A program made the position numbers and the translations under genes. Below are positions 1-9,326 of a stretch of 64,000 nt of DNA, piece by piece. The notes beneath the pieces were generated by a model. The model saw nothing but the letters and a program-made list of their open reading frames with translations. It did not search any database and was not told the DNA's origin. The stretch lies in assembly GCF_000745855.1 (NCBI RefSeq), contig NZ_JQKD01000018.1:48658-112657 (forward strand), written 5' to 3'. Position 1 is the first letter of the stretch; each line of letters begins with the position of its first letter. Origin of the DNA: Xenophilus azovorans DSM 13620. Its GTDB lineage: Bacteria; Pseudomonadota; Gammaproteobacteria; Burkholderiales; Burkholderiaceae_C.

Positions 1-416
1 ATCGACTCGCTGGGCAGCAGCGTGGGATAGGCCTTGTTGGTCGGCCGCCAGATGATCATCGCCAGCGTCTGCAGCAGGATCGACATGCCGATGGCGGTGA
101 TCAGCGGCGCGAGCTTGGGGCTGTTGCGCAGCGGCCGGTAGGCCACCTTCTCGATCACGAAGTTCAGCGTGGCGGCCACCACGCAGGCAATCACCAGCGC
201 GATGAGCAGCACCAGCCAGCCGGGCGTGCCGGCCATGGACGTCTGCATCCACCCGATGATGGTCCAGCTGGTCAGCGCGCCGACCATGAGCACCTCGCCG
301 TGGGCGAAATTGATGAGGTTGATGATGCCGTACACCATGGTGTAGCCGAGGGCTATCAGGGCGTACATGCTGCCGAGGACCAGACCGTTGATGATCTGTT
401 GCAGCAATATTTCCAT
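1..416 (-). CDS. livH: Branched-chain amino acid ABC transporter permease LivH (C-terminus cut by window edge)
   Basis: Translating the minus strand from the ATG at 416 gives an uninterrupted hydrophobic protein beginning MEILLQQIINGLVLGSMYAL, followed by YGIINLINFAHGE, the hallmark of the LivH inner-membrane permease of branched-chain amino acid importers. About 138 residues are visible of a family length near 300, so the C-terminal half lies outside the window. Several transmembrane helices can be read (about residues 8-30, 60-85 and 110-125). Partner genes (livM, livG, livF, livK) are not in view; they would be expected beyond the left edge. The substrate is inferred from the family and could also be a short amide or urea, as for UrtB-like relatives. 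Confidence 0.9.
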   Translation of the reverse strand, partial: MEILLQQIINGLVLGSMYALIALGYTMVYGIINLINFAHGEVLMVGALTSWTIIGWMQTSMAGTPGWLVLLIALVIACVVAATLNFVIEKVAYRPLRNSPKLAPLITAIGMSILLQTLAMIIWRPTNKAYPTLLPSES

Positions 417-498
417 GGAAGAGATCCCTTTGTTTATGCGGTCGGTGGAGGCGCTCATTGCCGGCCCATGCGCCGGTCGGCACCCAGGGCTGGCTAGC

Positions 499-531
499 AA
501 AAAACCCGCCAGCATGGGTGATGGGCGGGTT
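499..531 (-). terminator. Rho-independent terminator after rarA
   Basis: An 8-bp perfect stem (AACCCGCC at 503-510 with GGCGGGTT at 524-531) is followed on the minus strand by six T residues (499-504 read in reverse). It lies downstream of the rarA stop and upstream of livH, so it separates the two minus-strand units. Confidence 0.85.
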
Positions 532-657
532 GGGGTGGCGGGATTTTAGTGACGCGCCAAGGCCGTTCCGGGGGGTGTCCGACACGGGTTTTCCCGGTGG
601 ACGCGGCAGCCTGTTGCGCATGCCGGCATGCCGCCCGCGCATGGCTGCAAGCGCGTA

Positions 658-1953
658 TCAGCCGCCAGCCTGTTCGTCGTTGCGGCGACGCAGTTCGCGC
701 AGCTTGTCGGCGATGCGGATTTCCAGCCCGCGCTCCACGGGGCGGTAGAAGCCCGGCGCCGCCATGCCCTCGGGCAGGTAGTTCTCGCCGGCGGCGAAGC
801 CGCCCTCCTCGTCGTGCGCGTAGCGGTAGCCCTTGCCGTAGTCGAGCTGCTTCATCAGCTTGGTGGGGGCATTGCGCAGGTGCATCGGCACCGGGCGGGA
901 GCCATCCTGCTTGACGAAGGCCTTGGCCTCGTTGAAGGCGGCGTACACGGCGTTGGACTTGGGCGCGACGGCCAGGTAGACCACGCACTGCGCCAGCGCC
1001 AGCTCGCCCTCGGGTGAACCCAGGCGCTCGTAGCTCTCGGCGGCGTCGAGCGCCAGGCGCAGTGCGCGCGGGTCGGCCAGGCCGATGTCCTCGCTGGCCA
1101 TGCGCACCAGGCGGCGCGCCATGTAGCGTGGGTCGGCGCCGCCGTCGAGCATGCGCACGAACCAGTACAGCGCCGCGTCCGGATCGCTGCCACGCACCGA
1201 CTTGTGCAGCGCGCTGATGGTGTCGTAGAACTGCTCGCCGCCCTTGTCGTAGCGGCGCATGCGCTCGCCCAGCACGCGCAGCAGCCAGGCGTCGTCGATG
1301 CGCTCGCGCCGCTCGGCGCCGGCCGCGACGGCGAGCGTCTCCAGCGTGTTCAGCAGGCGCCGGGCGTCGCCGTCGGCATAGGCGATCAGCCGGTCGAGCG
1401 CGGCGTCTTCCAGCGCGGGCACGGCGCCGATCTCCTGGGCGCGCGTCACGATCTGCCGCAGATCGTCTTCGGCCAGCGGCTGCAGCACATAGACGGCCGC
1501 CCGCGACAGCAGCGCCGAGTTGACCTCGAAGGAGGGGTTCTCCGTGGTCGCGCCGATGAAGGTGAACAGGCCCGATTCGACGTGCGGCAGGAACGCGTCC
1601 TGCTGGCTCTTGTTGAATCGGTGCACCTCGTCGACGAAGACGATGGTGCGCTGCTGCGCGAGGCCGTCGCGGGCCAGCGTGGCGCGCTCCACCGCCTCGC
1701 GGATGTCCTTCACGCCGCCCAGCACCGCGCTGATGGGGATGAACTGGGCGTCGAAGGCGTCGGCCATCAGCCGCGCGATGGTGGTCTTGCCCACGCCCGG
1801 CGGGCCCCAGAGGATGCACGAGTGCGGCTGGCCCGACTCGAAGGCGATGCGCAGCGGCATGCCCGGGCCCAGCAGGTGCTGCTGGCCGATGACCTCGCCC
1901 AGGTTGCGCGGGCGCAGGCGTTCGGCCAGGGGTTGGTGCGAGGCGGCGGACAT
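658..1953 (-). CDS. rarA: Replication-associated recombination protein A (RarA/MgsA)
   Basis: The 431-residue product is an AAA+ ATPase of the clamp-loader-like RarA/MgsA/WRNIP1 family, which acts at stalled replication forks. Walker A GPPGVGKTT is at residues 50-58, Walker B FVDEVHRFN near 106-114 and the sensor motif GATTENPS near 134-141. The C-terminal half carries the family's tetramerisation region (ARRLVRMASEDIGLADPRA and LRNAPTKLMK). Length is typical. The ATG at 1953 follows lolA by 34 bp, and the ftsK-lolA-rarA order is a classic cluster, probably one transcript. It ends before the terminator at 499-531. Confidence 0.97.
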   Translation of the reverse strand: MSAASHQPLAERLRPRNLGEVIGQQHLLGPGMPLRIAFESGQPHSCILWGPPGVGKTTIARLMADAFDAQFIPISAVLGGVKDIREAVERATLARDGLAQQRTIVFVDEVHRFNKSQQDAFLPHVESGLFTFIGATTENPSFEVNSALLSRAAVYVLQPLAEDDLRQIVTRAQEIGAVPALEDAALDRLIAYADGDARRLLNTLETLAVAAGAERRERIDDAWLLRVLGERMRRYDKGGEQFYDTISALHKSVRGSDPDAALYWFVRMLDGGADPRYMARRLVRMASEDIGLADPRALRLALDAAESYERLGSPEGELALAQCVVYLAVAPKSNAVYAAFNEAKAFVKQDGSRPVPMHLRNAPTKLMKQLDYGKGYRYAHDEEGGFAAGENYLPEGMAAPGFYRPVERGLEIRIADKLRELRRRNDEQAGG

Positions 1954-1987
1954 GGAAAGGGTTATACCGGCAGGCCGGCGGCGGGGT

Positions 1988-2629
1988 TCACTGCCGGATC
2001 ACGTCGGCGCCCGCCGGCGGCTTGAACTGGAAGGTGTCGGCGGGCAGCGCCGGGTTGAGTTCGACCTTGGCGAAGCGCAGCACCGAACGCTGGCCGAAGG
2101 CGTCGAGGATATCCAGCGCCGCCAGCGCCTCGCCCTGGAAGCCGATCTGCACGCTCTGCAGTTGCGCGTCGCGCGACTTCGGCGTGGCCTTCACCCATTG
2201 CAGGCCGTCGCGCTCGGGCTGCTCCTCCAGCGTGAAATCCGCCTCCAGCGCGCGCAGGTCGGCGGCCGAGGCGATGATCGCCGCCGGCGTCGAGCCCAGC
2301 GCCTGCGCCTGGGCACGCTGCGTGACCTGGTTGAGGTCGGCGTCGTAGAGCGACAGCGTCCTGCCGTCCGCCACGATGGTCTGGGCGAAGGGCTTGCGGT
2401 AGTCGAAGCGGAAGCGCCCGGGCCGCTGGAACTCGAAGCTGCCGGTGGAGGTCTTGGCGCGCTGCGCCTGGCCTTCCCTGGGCGGCGGCGTCACGGTCTG
2501 GGTGAACTCGGCGCGGCCGGACTTCGCGTTCTTGACGAAAGCCTCCAGGCTGTCCATGCCGCCGGCGCTGGCCGCGGCGGCCGCGGCGCCCAGGGCCAGC
2601 GCGGCGAGCAGGCGGGGAAAGCGGTTCAT
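1988..2629 (-). CDS. lolA: Outer-membrane lipoprotein carrier LolA
   Basis: The 213-residue periplasmic chaperone accepts lipoproteins from LolCDE and hands them to LolB at the outer membrane. The ATG at 2629 is chosen because it gives a clean signal peptide (MNRFPRLLAALALGAAAAAA, cleavage near SAG); the frame is open further upstream but that part is not signal-like. Recognisable LolA features are the F-V-K-N-A-K-S-G-R-A-EFTQTV start of the mature chain, GSFEFQRPGRFRFDY, and the C-terminal FAKVELNPALPADTFQF. It sits between ftsK and rarA on the same strand and is probably co-transcribed. Confidence 0.95.
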   Translation of the reverse strand: MNRFPRLLAALALGAAAAAASAGGMDSLEAFVKNAKSGRAEFTQTVTPPPREGQAQRAKTSTGSFEFQRPGRFRFDYRKPFAQTIVADGRTLSLYDADLNQVTQRAQAQALGSTPAAIIASAADLRALEADFTLEEQPERDGLQWVKATPKSRDAQLQSVQIGFQGEALAALDILDAFGQRSVLRFAKVELNPALPADTFQFKPPAGADVIRQ

Positions 2630-2810
2630 GCTTGTTCTGACCTTTCTAAACGGGAGATGGAATGCCGATTGGAGCTTCGCGGCCTGCCGGCGTTGCAGCC
2701 GGCACGTTTCGCGCGGGCAAAGCAATGCAAGTGATCGTCACGCGGTTGCGGAAGCGGCGCCATCGGCCCGGTCCACGGGCGCACCGCCGACCGCGTCCGA
2801 CGGACGCGGC

Positions 2811-5213
2811 CTACTCCGGGCGCGCGGGCACCAGGATGTCGCGCTTGCCGTCGGCCGTCATGGCGCTGACCAGGCCGGCGCTCTCCATGTCCTCCACCAG
2901 CCGCGCGGCGCGGTTGTAGCCGATCTTCAAGTGGCGCTGCACCAGCGAGATGCTGGCCTTGCGGTTCTTCAGCACCACCTCGACGGCCTGGTCGTACATC
3001 GGGTCCTTCTCGCCGCCGGCATCGCCGCCGCCGAAGACGTCGCCGCCCTCGCCGTCCACCGTGCCTCCCTCGAGCACGCCCTCGATGTAGTCGGGCTCGC
3101 CCTGGCTCTTGAGGTAGGCCACCACGCGATGCACTTCGTCGTCGGAGACGAAGGCGCCGTGCACCCGCACCGGCAGGCCGGTGCCGCTGGCCATGTAGAG
3201 CATGTCGCCCATGCCCAGCAGCGCCTCGGCGCCCATCTGGTCGAGGATGGTGCGCGAATCGATCTTGCTCGAGACCTGGAAGGCGATGCGCGTCGGGATG
3301 TTGGCCTTGATCAGGCCGGTGATCACGTCCACGCTGGGCCGCTGCGTCGCCAGGATCAGGTGGATACCGGCGGCGCGCGCCTTCTGCGCCAGGCGGGCGA
3401 TCAGCTCCTCGATCTTCTTGCCGACCACCATCATCAGGTCGGCCAGCTCGTCGATGACGACCACGATGTGCGGTTCGCGCTTGAGCGGCTCGGGGTCGTC
3501 GGGCGTGAGGCTGAAGGGGTTGTAGATGAATTCCTCGCGCGCCTTGGCCTCGTCGATCTTGGTGTTGTAGCCGGCCAGGTTGCGCACGCCCAGCTTGCTC
3601 ATCAGCTTGTAGCGGCGCTCCATCTCGGCCACACACCAGTTCAGGCCGTGCGCCGCCTGCCGCATGTCGGTGACCACCGGCGCCAGCAGGTGCGGGATGC
3701 CCTCGTAGACCGACATCTCCAGCATCTTGGGGTCGATCATCAGGAGGCGCACGTCGTTCGCCTCGGCCTTGTAGAGCAGCGAGAGGATCATCGCGTTGAT
3801 CCCCACCGACTTGCCCGAGCCGGTGGTGCCGGCCACCAGCACGTGCGGCATCTTCGCCAGGTCGGCCACCACCGGGTTGCCCACGATGTCCTTGCCCAGG
3901 CCCATGGTCAGCATCGACCGGGCCTCGTTGTAGACCTGCGAGCCCAGGATCTCGCTGAGCTTGATCATCTGGCGCTTGGCGTTGGGCAGTTCCAGCGCCA
4001 TGTAGTTCTTGCCGGGAATGGTCTCGATCACGCGGATCGACACCAGCGACAGCGAGCGCGCGAGGTCCTTGGCCAGGTTGACGATCTGTGAGCCCTTCAC
4101 GCCGGTGGCGGGCTCGATCTCGTAGCGGGTGATGACGGGGCCGGGCGAAGCCAGCACCACGCGCACCTCGACGCCGAAGTCCTTGAGCTTCTTCTCGATC
4201 AGGCGCGAGGTCATCTCCAGCGTCTCGGGCGAGACGGTTTCCTGGCGGCCGGGGGCGGCGTCGAGCAGGTCGACCTGCGGCAGCTTGCTGTCGGGCAGTT
4301 CCTTGAACAGCGGCTTCTGCCGCTCCTTGACCACGCGGTCGCTCCGCGGCACCTCGGTCAGGGCGGGCTCGATCTGCACCGGCGGCGCCTTCTCGCGGCG
4401 CTTCGGCCGCGGCTGGGCGGCCGCCGGGTCGGCGGCATCGTCGCCCGGCACGGCGTCGTCGAGCGCGTCGAAGTCGCGCTCCAGGGCGCCGACCTCCTCG
4501 CGCTCGCGGCGCGCCTGCCGGCCCAGCGCGATGTCCTGCGCGATCTCGCGCTTCTCGCGCCGCATCTCGAACAGCGAATACAGCCGCGCGCCGATGCGCT
4601 CGGCCACGTGCGCCCACGAGAAGCGGAACACCAGCGCCGAGCCGATCACGCCGGCAGCGATCGCCACCAGCGCCGAGCCGGTGAAGCCCAGCCACTTCAC
4701 GCCCAGCGGGCCGACGAAGTAGCCGAGCACGCCGCCGCCGTGGCCGGGCAGCCGGAACTCCAGCCGGTACAGCCGCGACCATTCCAGGATGGCGCTGGCC
4801 GCCAGCAGCAGCAGCAGCCCGAACCAGAAGGCCAGGCGGCTGCGGTTGAAGCGCCCGCGCGGCGGCGCATCGGCGGCCGGCTCGCCGCCGCGCAGCCAGT
4901 GGGCCAGCGACGACAGCCAGACCCGCACGCCGGCGGCGAAGCACCACCAGATGGAGTAGCCGGCGAGGTAGTAGCTCGCGTCGGCCACCCAGGCGCCGAG
5001 GCGGCCGGCCCAGTTCTTGACCGCGCCGCCGCTGCCGGAGGTGGACCAGGCGGCGTCCGAGGGCGTGTAGCTGAACATCGCCAGCAGCCAGAACAGCAGC
5101 AGCGCCATGCCGGCGATGAGCGAGATCTCGTGCGCGAAGCGCATGGCGCGTACGCGCACCGGCGGCGCTTCGGCGTCCACCGGTGAATGCAGGGTATGGA
5201 GCGAATAGGTCAT
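2811..5213 (-). CDS. ftsK: DNA translocase FtsK
   Basis: The product of about 800 residues couples cell division to chromosome segregation. Four N-terminal membrane segments (about residues 30-48, 80-98, 127-145 and 165-188) are followed by a charged Pro/Ala-rich linker of about 100 residues, then the RecA-like motor with Walker [13 protein letters not shown] near residue 462 and [10 protein letters not shown]. The C-terminal gamma winged-helix domain, which reads KOPS sites, is the last 65 residues. The short linker makes it SpoIIIE/FtsK-short-like rather than the 1,300-residue E. coli form. ATG 5213 is preferred over the in-frame TTG at 5219; no strong ribosome-binding site distinguishes them. 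Confidence 0.96.
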   Translation of the reverse strand: MTYSLHTLHSPVDAEAPPVRVRAMRFAHEISLIAGMALLLFWLLAMFSYTPSDAAWSTSGSGGAVKNWAGRLGAWVADASYYLAGYSIWWCFAAGVRVWLSSLAHWLRGGEPAADAPPRGRFNRSRLAFWFGLLLLLAASAILEWSRLYRLEFRLPGHGGGVLGYFVGPLGVKWLGFTGSALVAIAAGVIGSALVFRFSWAHVAERIGARLYSLFEMRREKREIAQDIALGRQARREREEVGALERDFDALDDAVPGDDAADPAAAQPRPKRREKAPPVQIEPALTEVPRSDRVVKERQKPLFKELPDSKLPQVDLLDAAPGRQETVSPETLEMTSRLIEKKLKDFGVEVRVVLASPGPVITRYEIEPATGVKGSQIVNLAKDLARSLSLVSIRVIETIPGKNYMALELPNAKRQMIKLSEILGSQVYNEARSMLTMGLGKDIVGNPVVADLAKMPHVLVAGTTGSGKSVGINAMILSLLYKAEANDVRLLMIDPKMLEMSVYEGIPHLLAPVVTDMRQAAHGLNWCVAEMERRYKLMSKLGVRNLAGYNTKIDEAKAREEFIYNPFSLTPDDPEPLKREPHIVVVIDELADLMMVVGKKIEELIARLAQKARAAGIHLILATQRPSVDVITGLIKANIPTRIAFQVSSKIDSRTILDQMGAEALLGMGDMLYMASGTGLPVRVHGAFVSDDEVHRVVAYLKSQGEPDYIEGVLEGGTVDGEGGDVFGGGDAGGEKDPMYDQAVEVVLKNRKASISLVQRHLKIGYNRAARLVEDMESAGLVSAMTADGKRDILVPARPE

Positions 5214-5266
5214 GGACAAGGGCTGCCGGCCCGGCTGCCATCCGGGCCACCGGCAAGCCTACAACG

Positions 5267-5299
5267 GAAAGAAGCCCGGCCGGTCCAACGAACCGGCCG
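5267..5299 (-). terminator. Possible terminator of the Crp/Fnr gene
   Basis: An 8-bp perfect stem (CGGCCGGT at 5277-5284 with ACCGGCCG at 5292-5299, 7-nt loop) lies downstream of the Crp/Fnr stop. On the minus strand it runs into the pyrimidine-rich GGGCTTCTTTCC, not a true T-run, so termination is only suggested. Confidence 0.35.
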
Positions 5300-5351
5300 A
5301 GGCGTGCAAAACGGCGGTGTCCGGCAGCCTGGCCACACCGCTCACACCTTC

Positions 5352-6026
5352 TCAGGCCATGGTCATCAGCCGTTCCTTGACGATCACCGAACCGTCCGGC
5401 TGGGTCTGGACGAAGCCGCGCTCCTCCAGGTCCTTCATGACGCGGCTGACCATCTCGCGCGATGCGCCCACCATCTTGGCCAGATCCTGGCGCGAGATCT
5501 TCTCGCGGATCTTCAGGTTGCCGACGCCGTCGTCCTGCGCGAATTCGAGCAGCGAGCGCGCCACGCGGCCGTACACGTCCATCAACGCCAGCGACTCGAT
5601 CTTGCGGTCGGCGTGGCGCAGGCGCTGCACCAGACCGCGCATGATGTTGTAGGACATGGAGGAGTTCTCGGGCAGGCAGCGCGAGAAGGCCTCGCGGCCG
5701 AGCATCAGCACGTCGGTCTGGACCTCGGTGCGCACGGTGGCCGAGTGCGGCTCGTCGTCGATCAGGCTCATCTCGCCGATGTAGTCGCCCGGCTGCAGCG
5801 TGGCGAGGATGACTTCGCGGCCCCGGTTATCAGCGCTCATCACGCGCGCCCGGCCGGTCAGGATGATGTAGAGAGCGTCGGACTTCTTGCCCTGTTCGAC
5901 GATCATCTCGGCCCGCTTGAAGCGGCGCTTGATGATGGCATCGGCGATGCTGGCGGACTGTGCGGGCGTCAGCGCCGAGAACAGTGGCACGCGCCGCAGC
6001 AGCTCAAGGTTGGACAACATCGACAT
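5352..6026 (-). CDS. Crp/Fnr-family transcriptional regulator
   Basis: The 224-residue protein has an N-terminal cyclic-nucleotide-binding fold (about residues 15-130; GDYIGEMSLIDDEPHSATVR is the phosphate-binding-cassette region) and a C-terminal winged helix (ISRQDLAKMVGASREMVSRV, about residues 172-191). No cysteine cluster for an Fe-S centre precedes the fold, so it is CRP-like rather than an oxygen-sensing FNR. The arginine of the cassette is displaced relative to E. coli CRP, so the ligand is unknown. It is divergent from trxB across 177 bp containing an inverted repeat at 6130-6156. The target regulon cannot be read from the sequence. Confidence 0.9.
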   Translation of the reverse strand: MSMLSNLELLRRVPLFSALTPAQSASIADAIIKRRFKRAEMIVEQGKKSDALYIILTGRARVMSADNRGREVILATLQPGDYIGEMSLIDDEPHSATVRTEVQTDVLMLGREAFSRCLPENSSMSYNIMRGLVQRLRHADRKIESLALMDVYGRVARSLLEFAQDDGVGNLKIREKISRQDLAKMVGASREMVSRVMKDLEERGFVQTQPDGSVIVKERLMTMA

Positions 6027-6129
6027 GCACGAACCCCCAGTGACTGATTGTTTTGTGCGTCCCTGCCCCGGCCCTCATGGCCTGAGGCAATCGCACGCAT
6101 AGAAAATGACCGGACCGCCCGTCTTGAAC

Positions 6130-6156
6130 CAGGCGGGATACTCCCGTATCTGCCTG
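6130..6156. promoter_or_regulatory. Interrupted inverted repeat between the crp-type gene and trxB
   Basis: The arms CAGGC/GCCTG (6130-6134, 6152-6156) and GATAC/GTATC lie symmetrically around 6143 in the shared divergent intergenic region. Such symmetry fits a dimeric regulator site. It does not match the CRP consensus TGTGA-N6-TCACA. Confidence 0.4.
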
Positions 6157-6191
6157 TGAAAATGTACACGGTGCAGCCGTCTTTCTCCTAG

Positions 6192-7163
<972 letters not shown>

Positions 7164-7184
7164 GCCGCCTCGACGGCCTCCTCC

Positions 7185-7214
7185 TTGGCGGGAGGCTCGT
7201 CTTCCTGCTAGAAT
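7185..7214 (+). promoter_or_regulatory. Sigma-70-type promoter for rpmB-rpmG
   Basis: TTGGCG at 7185-7190 and TAGAAT at 7209-7214 are separated by 18 bp, giving a predicted transcription start near 7221 and a leader of about 148 nt before rpmB. Each hexamer differs from consensus at one or two positions. Confidence 0.6.
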
Positions 7215-7310
7215 GCTTGGCTTTGCCGAGATTGGCACGCCTTCGGCGTTCCCGGCAGACAGGTTACCGCCACCTGCTTTCTGGCGAGGTCAGGCCGTTC
7301 GCACCCCAGC

Positions 7311-7341
7311 GCCCTTTTGTGAAGGGCACCCGCGCGGTGCC
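7311..7341 (+). promoter_or_regulatory. Two overlapping hairpins in the rpmB leader
   Basis: Stem A pairs GCCCTT (7311-7316) with AAGGGC (7322-7327). Stem B pairs GGCACC (7325-7330) with GGTGCC (7336-7341). The two share 7325-7327, so they are largely mutually exclusive, and they sit 28 nt before the rpmB start. The arrangement is compatible with ribosomal-protein leader feedback; no known leader class was recognised. Confidence 0.4.
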
Positions 7342-7368
7342 GGCCGTGTTCATTGAAAGAGTGTCCTC

Positions 7369-7602
7369 ATGGCACGCGTATGTGAAGTCACGGGCAAGGG
7401 CCCGATGGTTGGGAACAACGTCTCCCACGCCAACAACAAGACCAAGCGCCGGTTCATGCCGAACCTGCAATATCGCCGCTTCTGGGTCGAGAGCGAGAAC
7501 CGCTGGGTGCGCCTGCGCGTCTCCGGCGCTGCACTGCGCCTGATCGACAAGAAGGGCATCGACGTCGTGCTCGCCGACATGCGCGCGCGCGGCCAGGCCT
7601 GA
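7369..7602 (+). CDS. rpmB: 50S ribosomal protein L28
   Basis: This 77-residue large-subunit protein begins [20 protein letters not shown], the invariant L28 start, followed by [14 protein letters not shown] and the C-terminal [15 protein letters not shown]. Length is exactly typical, and no zinc-binding CXXC pairs are present. It is followed 36 bp later by rpmG in the usual bacterial L28-L33 pair. Confidence 0.98.
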   Translation: MARVCEVTGKGPMVGNNVSHANNKTKRRFMPNLQYRRFWVESENRWVRLRVSGAALRLIDKKGIDVVLADMRARGQA

Positions 7603-7638
7603 TTCGCCCGGCCCCATCACTGACAGGAGCACCACACC

Positions 7639-7812
7639 ATGGCTACGAGCAAAGGCGGCCGCGAGAAGATCAAGCTGGAGTCCACCGCGGGCACCGGCCA
7701 CTTCTACACCACGAGCAAGAACAAGAAGACGATGCCCGAGAAGATGTCGATCATGAAGTTCGACCCGAAGGCCCGCAAGCACGTCGAGTACAAGGAAATC
7801 AAGCTGAAGTAA
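7639..7812 (+). CDS. rpmG: 50S ribosomal protein L33
   Basis: A 57-codon gene starts at ATG 7639 after the ribosome-binding site GACAGGAG. The product [20 protein letters not shown] continues with [20 protein letters not shown] and ends [10 protein letters not shown], the L33 signature. It is the zinc-independent form, because the paired CXXC motifs of zinc-type L33 are absent. It lies directly downstream of rpmB, and a strong terminator follows 18 bp after the stop. Confidence 0.97.
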   Translation: MATSKGGREKIKLESTAGTGHFYTTSKNKKTMPEKMSIMKFDPKARKHVEYKEIKLK

Positions 7813-7830
7813 TTCAGCTTCTTCCCCATC

Positions 7831-7857
7831 AAAAAGCCCCGCATCGCGGGGCTTTTT
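7831..7857 (+). terminator. Terminator of rpmB-rpmG
   Basis: A perfect stem AAAAAGCCCCGC (7831-7842) and GCGGGGCTTTTT (7846-7857), with a 3-nt ATC loop, ends in six T residues. It lies 18 bp after the rpmG stop. Confidence 0.95.
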
Positions 7858-7898
7858 TGTCATAGATCGCGCGAAGCAACGCGCAGCGCGATCCCTCC

Positions 7899-7933
7899 AT
7901 GCAAAAGGCCGGATTCACTCCGGCCTTTTGCAT
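7899..7933. terminator. Bidirectional terminator between rpmG and the desaturase gene
   Basis: A 15-bp perfect inverted repeat (7899-7913 with 7919-7933, loop TTCAC) carries an A-run on one flank and a T-run on the other inside the stem (GCAAAAGGCCGG / CCGGCCTTTTGC). It can serve the plus-strand ribosomal operon and the minus-strand desaturase gene that ends at 7985. Confidence 0.75.
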
Positions 7934-7946
7934 CTGATCGAGACCC

Positions 7947-7975
7947 ACTCTGAAGTCGCTCAGCGACTTCGGAGT
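7947..7975. repeat. Third hairpin in the rpmG-desaturase gap
   Basis: ACTCTGAAGTCGCT (7947-7960) pairs with AGCGACTTCGGAGT (7962-7975) with one G-T wobble around a single base; a real loop would open 1-2 pairs. No T-run is seen on either strand, so it is a structural element rather than a canonical terminator. Confidence 0.5.
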
Positions 7976-7984
7976 GATGAGCTG

Positions 7985-9196
7985 TCAGGCGCGCACCGCA
8001 CGCAGGCGCACGGAGAACTCCTGCAGCGCGGCGATGCCGCTGGCTTCCGCGCGGTGGCACCAAGCCGCCAGATCGGCAGCGAGTTGCTCGCGCGACTGCG
8101 AGGTGTTCATCCACATCTGGCGCAGTTCCTCGCGCATGGTGACCATCTTGTCCAGCACGGGGTGGGTGGCGCGGGCCTGGGCCAGGTGGGCGCGGGCCGC
8201 GGCCGGCACCTTGTCGTCATCGCGGTGCAGCCAGCGCTTGGCCGCCTTGAGCACCGCCAGGTCGGCGCCCTTGCCCTGCAGCTGCGCGATCTCCTGCTTG
8301 CAGGTGCGGCGCATCTCGCGGGCGTAGCGGGCCATCACCTCGTAGCGGTTGGCGATCACGGCCTCCAGCGTCTTCTCGTCGGCCACCGGCTTCACGTCGC
8401 CCATCTGCAGGCGCGGCGGCACCTTCTTGACCTTGGCCCAGCCCACCGCCTGCATCATGCGGATATAGACCCAGCCGATGTCGAACTCGTACTTCTTGAC
8501 CGAGAACTTGGCCGAGGTCGGGTAGGTGTGGTGGTTGTTGTGCAGTTCCTCGCCGCCGATGATGACGCCCCATGGCGTCAGATTGGTGCTGGCGTCGGGC
8601 GCCTCGAAGTTGCGATAGCCCCAGTAGTGGCCCAGGCCGTTGACGACGCCGGCCGCCCAGAAGGGAATCCACAGCATCTGCACCGCCCACACGGTGGCGC
8701 CGACGCCGCCGAACAGAGCCAGGTTCAGGATCAGCATCAGGCCGACGCCCTGCCAGCCGAAGCGGCTGTAGACGTTGCGCTCCATCCAGTCGTCGGGCGT
8801 GCCGTGGCCGAACTTCTTGAGGGTGTCCTGGTTCTTGGCCTCGGCGCGATACAGCTCGGCGCCGCGCCACATCACGGTGTCGATGCCGCGGGTCTGCGGG
8901 CTGTGCGGGTCGTCTTCCGTCTCGCACTTGGCGTGGTGCTTGCGGTGGATGGCGACCCATTCCTTGGTCACCATGCCGGTGCCGATCCAGAGCCAGAAGC
9001 GGAAGAAATGGGATGGGATGGGGCCCAGGTCCATCGCGCGGTGCGCCTGCGTGCGGTGCAGGAAGATGGTCACCGCCATGATGGTGATGTGGGTCGTGGC
9101 CAGGGTGTAGAGGACGATCTCCCACCAGGTCAGGTTCCACAGACCATGGCCGAGCCAGTCGAGGGCCGAGCTCAGGACGGCGGAATCAGCAAACAT
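7985..9196 (-). CDS. Membrane fatty acid (acyl-CoA/acyl-lipid) desaturase with C-terminal extension
   Basis: The 403-residue diiron desaturase has the three histidine boxes HRTQAH (47-52), HRKHH (84-88) and HNNHH (219-223). Hydrophobic segments at about 25-45, 62-78 and 150-190 fit an inner-membrane enzyme that introduces a cis double bond into saturated acyl chains. Residues from about 265 to 403 form a basic, Ala/Arg-rich helical extension that is not part of the catalytic fold. The strand is opposite to rpmBG, with its own promoter region expected at 9197-9326. Regiospecificity cannot be determined; delta-9 is the family default. Confidence 0.92.
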   Translation of the reverse strand: MFADSAVLSSALDWLGHGLWNLTWWEIVLYTLATTHITIMAVTIFLHRTQAHRAMDLGPIPSHFFRFWLWIGTGMVTKEWVAIHRKHHAKCETEDDPHSPQTRGIDTVMWRGAELYRAEAKNQDTLKKFGHGTPDDWMERNVYSRFGWQGVGLMLILNLALFGGVGATVWAVQMLWIPFWAAGVVNGLGHYWGYRNFEAPDASTNLTPWGVIIGGEELHNNHHTYPTSAKFSVKKYEFDIGWVYIRMMQAVGWAKVKKVPPRLQMGDVKPVADEKTLEAVIANRYEVMARYAREMRRTCKQEIAQLQGKGADLAVLKAAKRWLHRDDDKVPAAARAHLAQARATHPVLDKMVTMREELRQMWMNTSQSREQLAADLAAWCHRAEASGIAALQEFSVRLRAVRA

Positions 9197-9326
9197 ATCG
9201 ATTAACTCCAGACGGCGCGGCGAAGGCCGGCCTCAAGGTGAATCCGCCGATTTTAAGGCCGAGGGGTGTTCTCAACCCCTTGTTTTCCCTCAGAAAAGTG
9301 GCGAATTCAGGGCTTTGGAGACAGCT

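Noticed and set aside
6153..6168. TGTGAAAATGTACACG as a CRP site before trxB
   Set aside because: The second half does not match TCACA; only one half-site is convincing.
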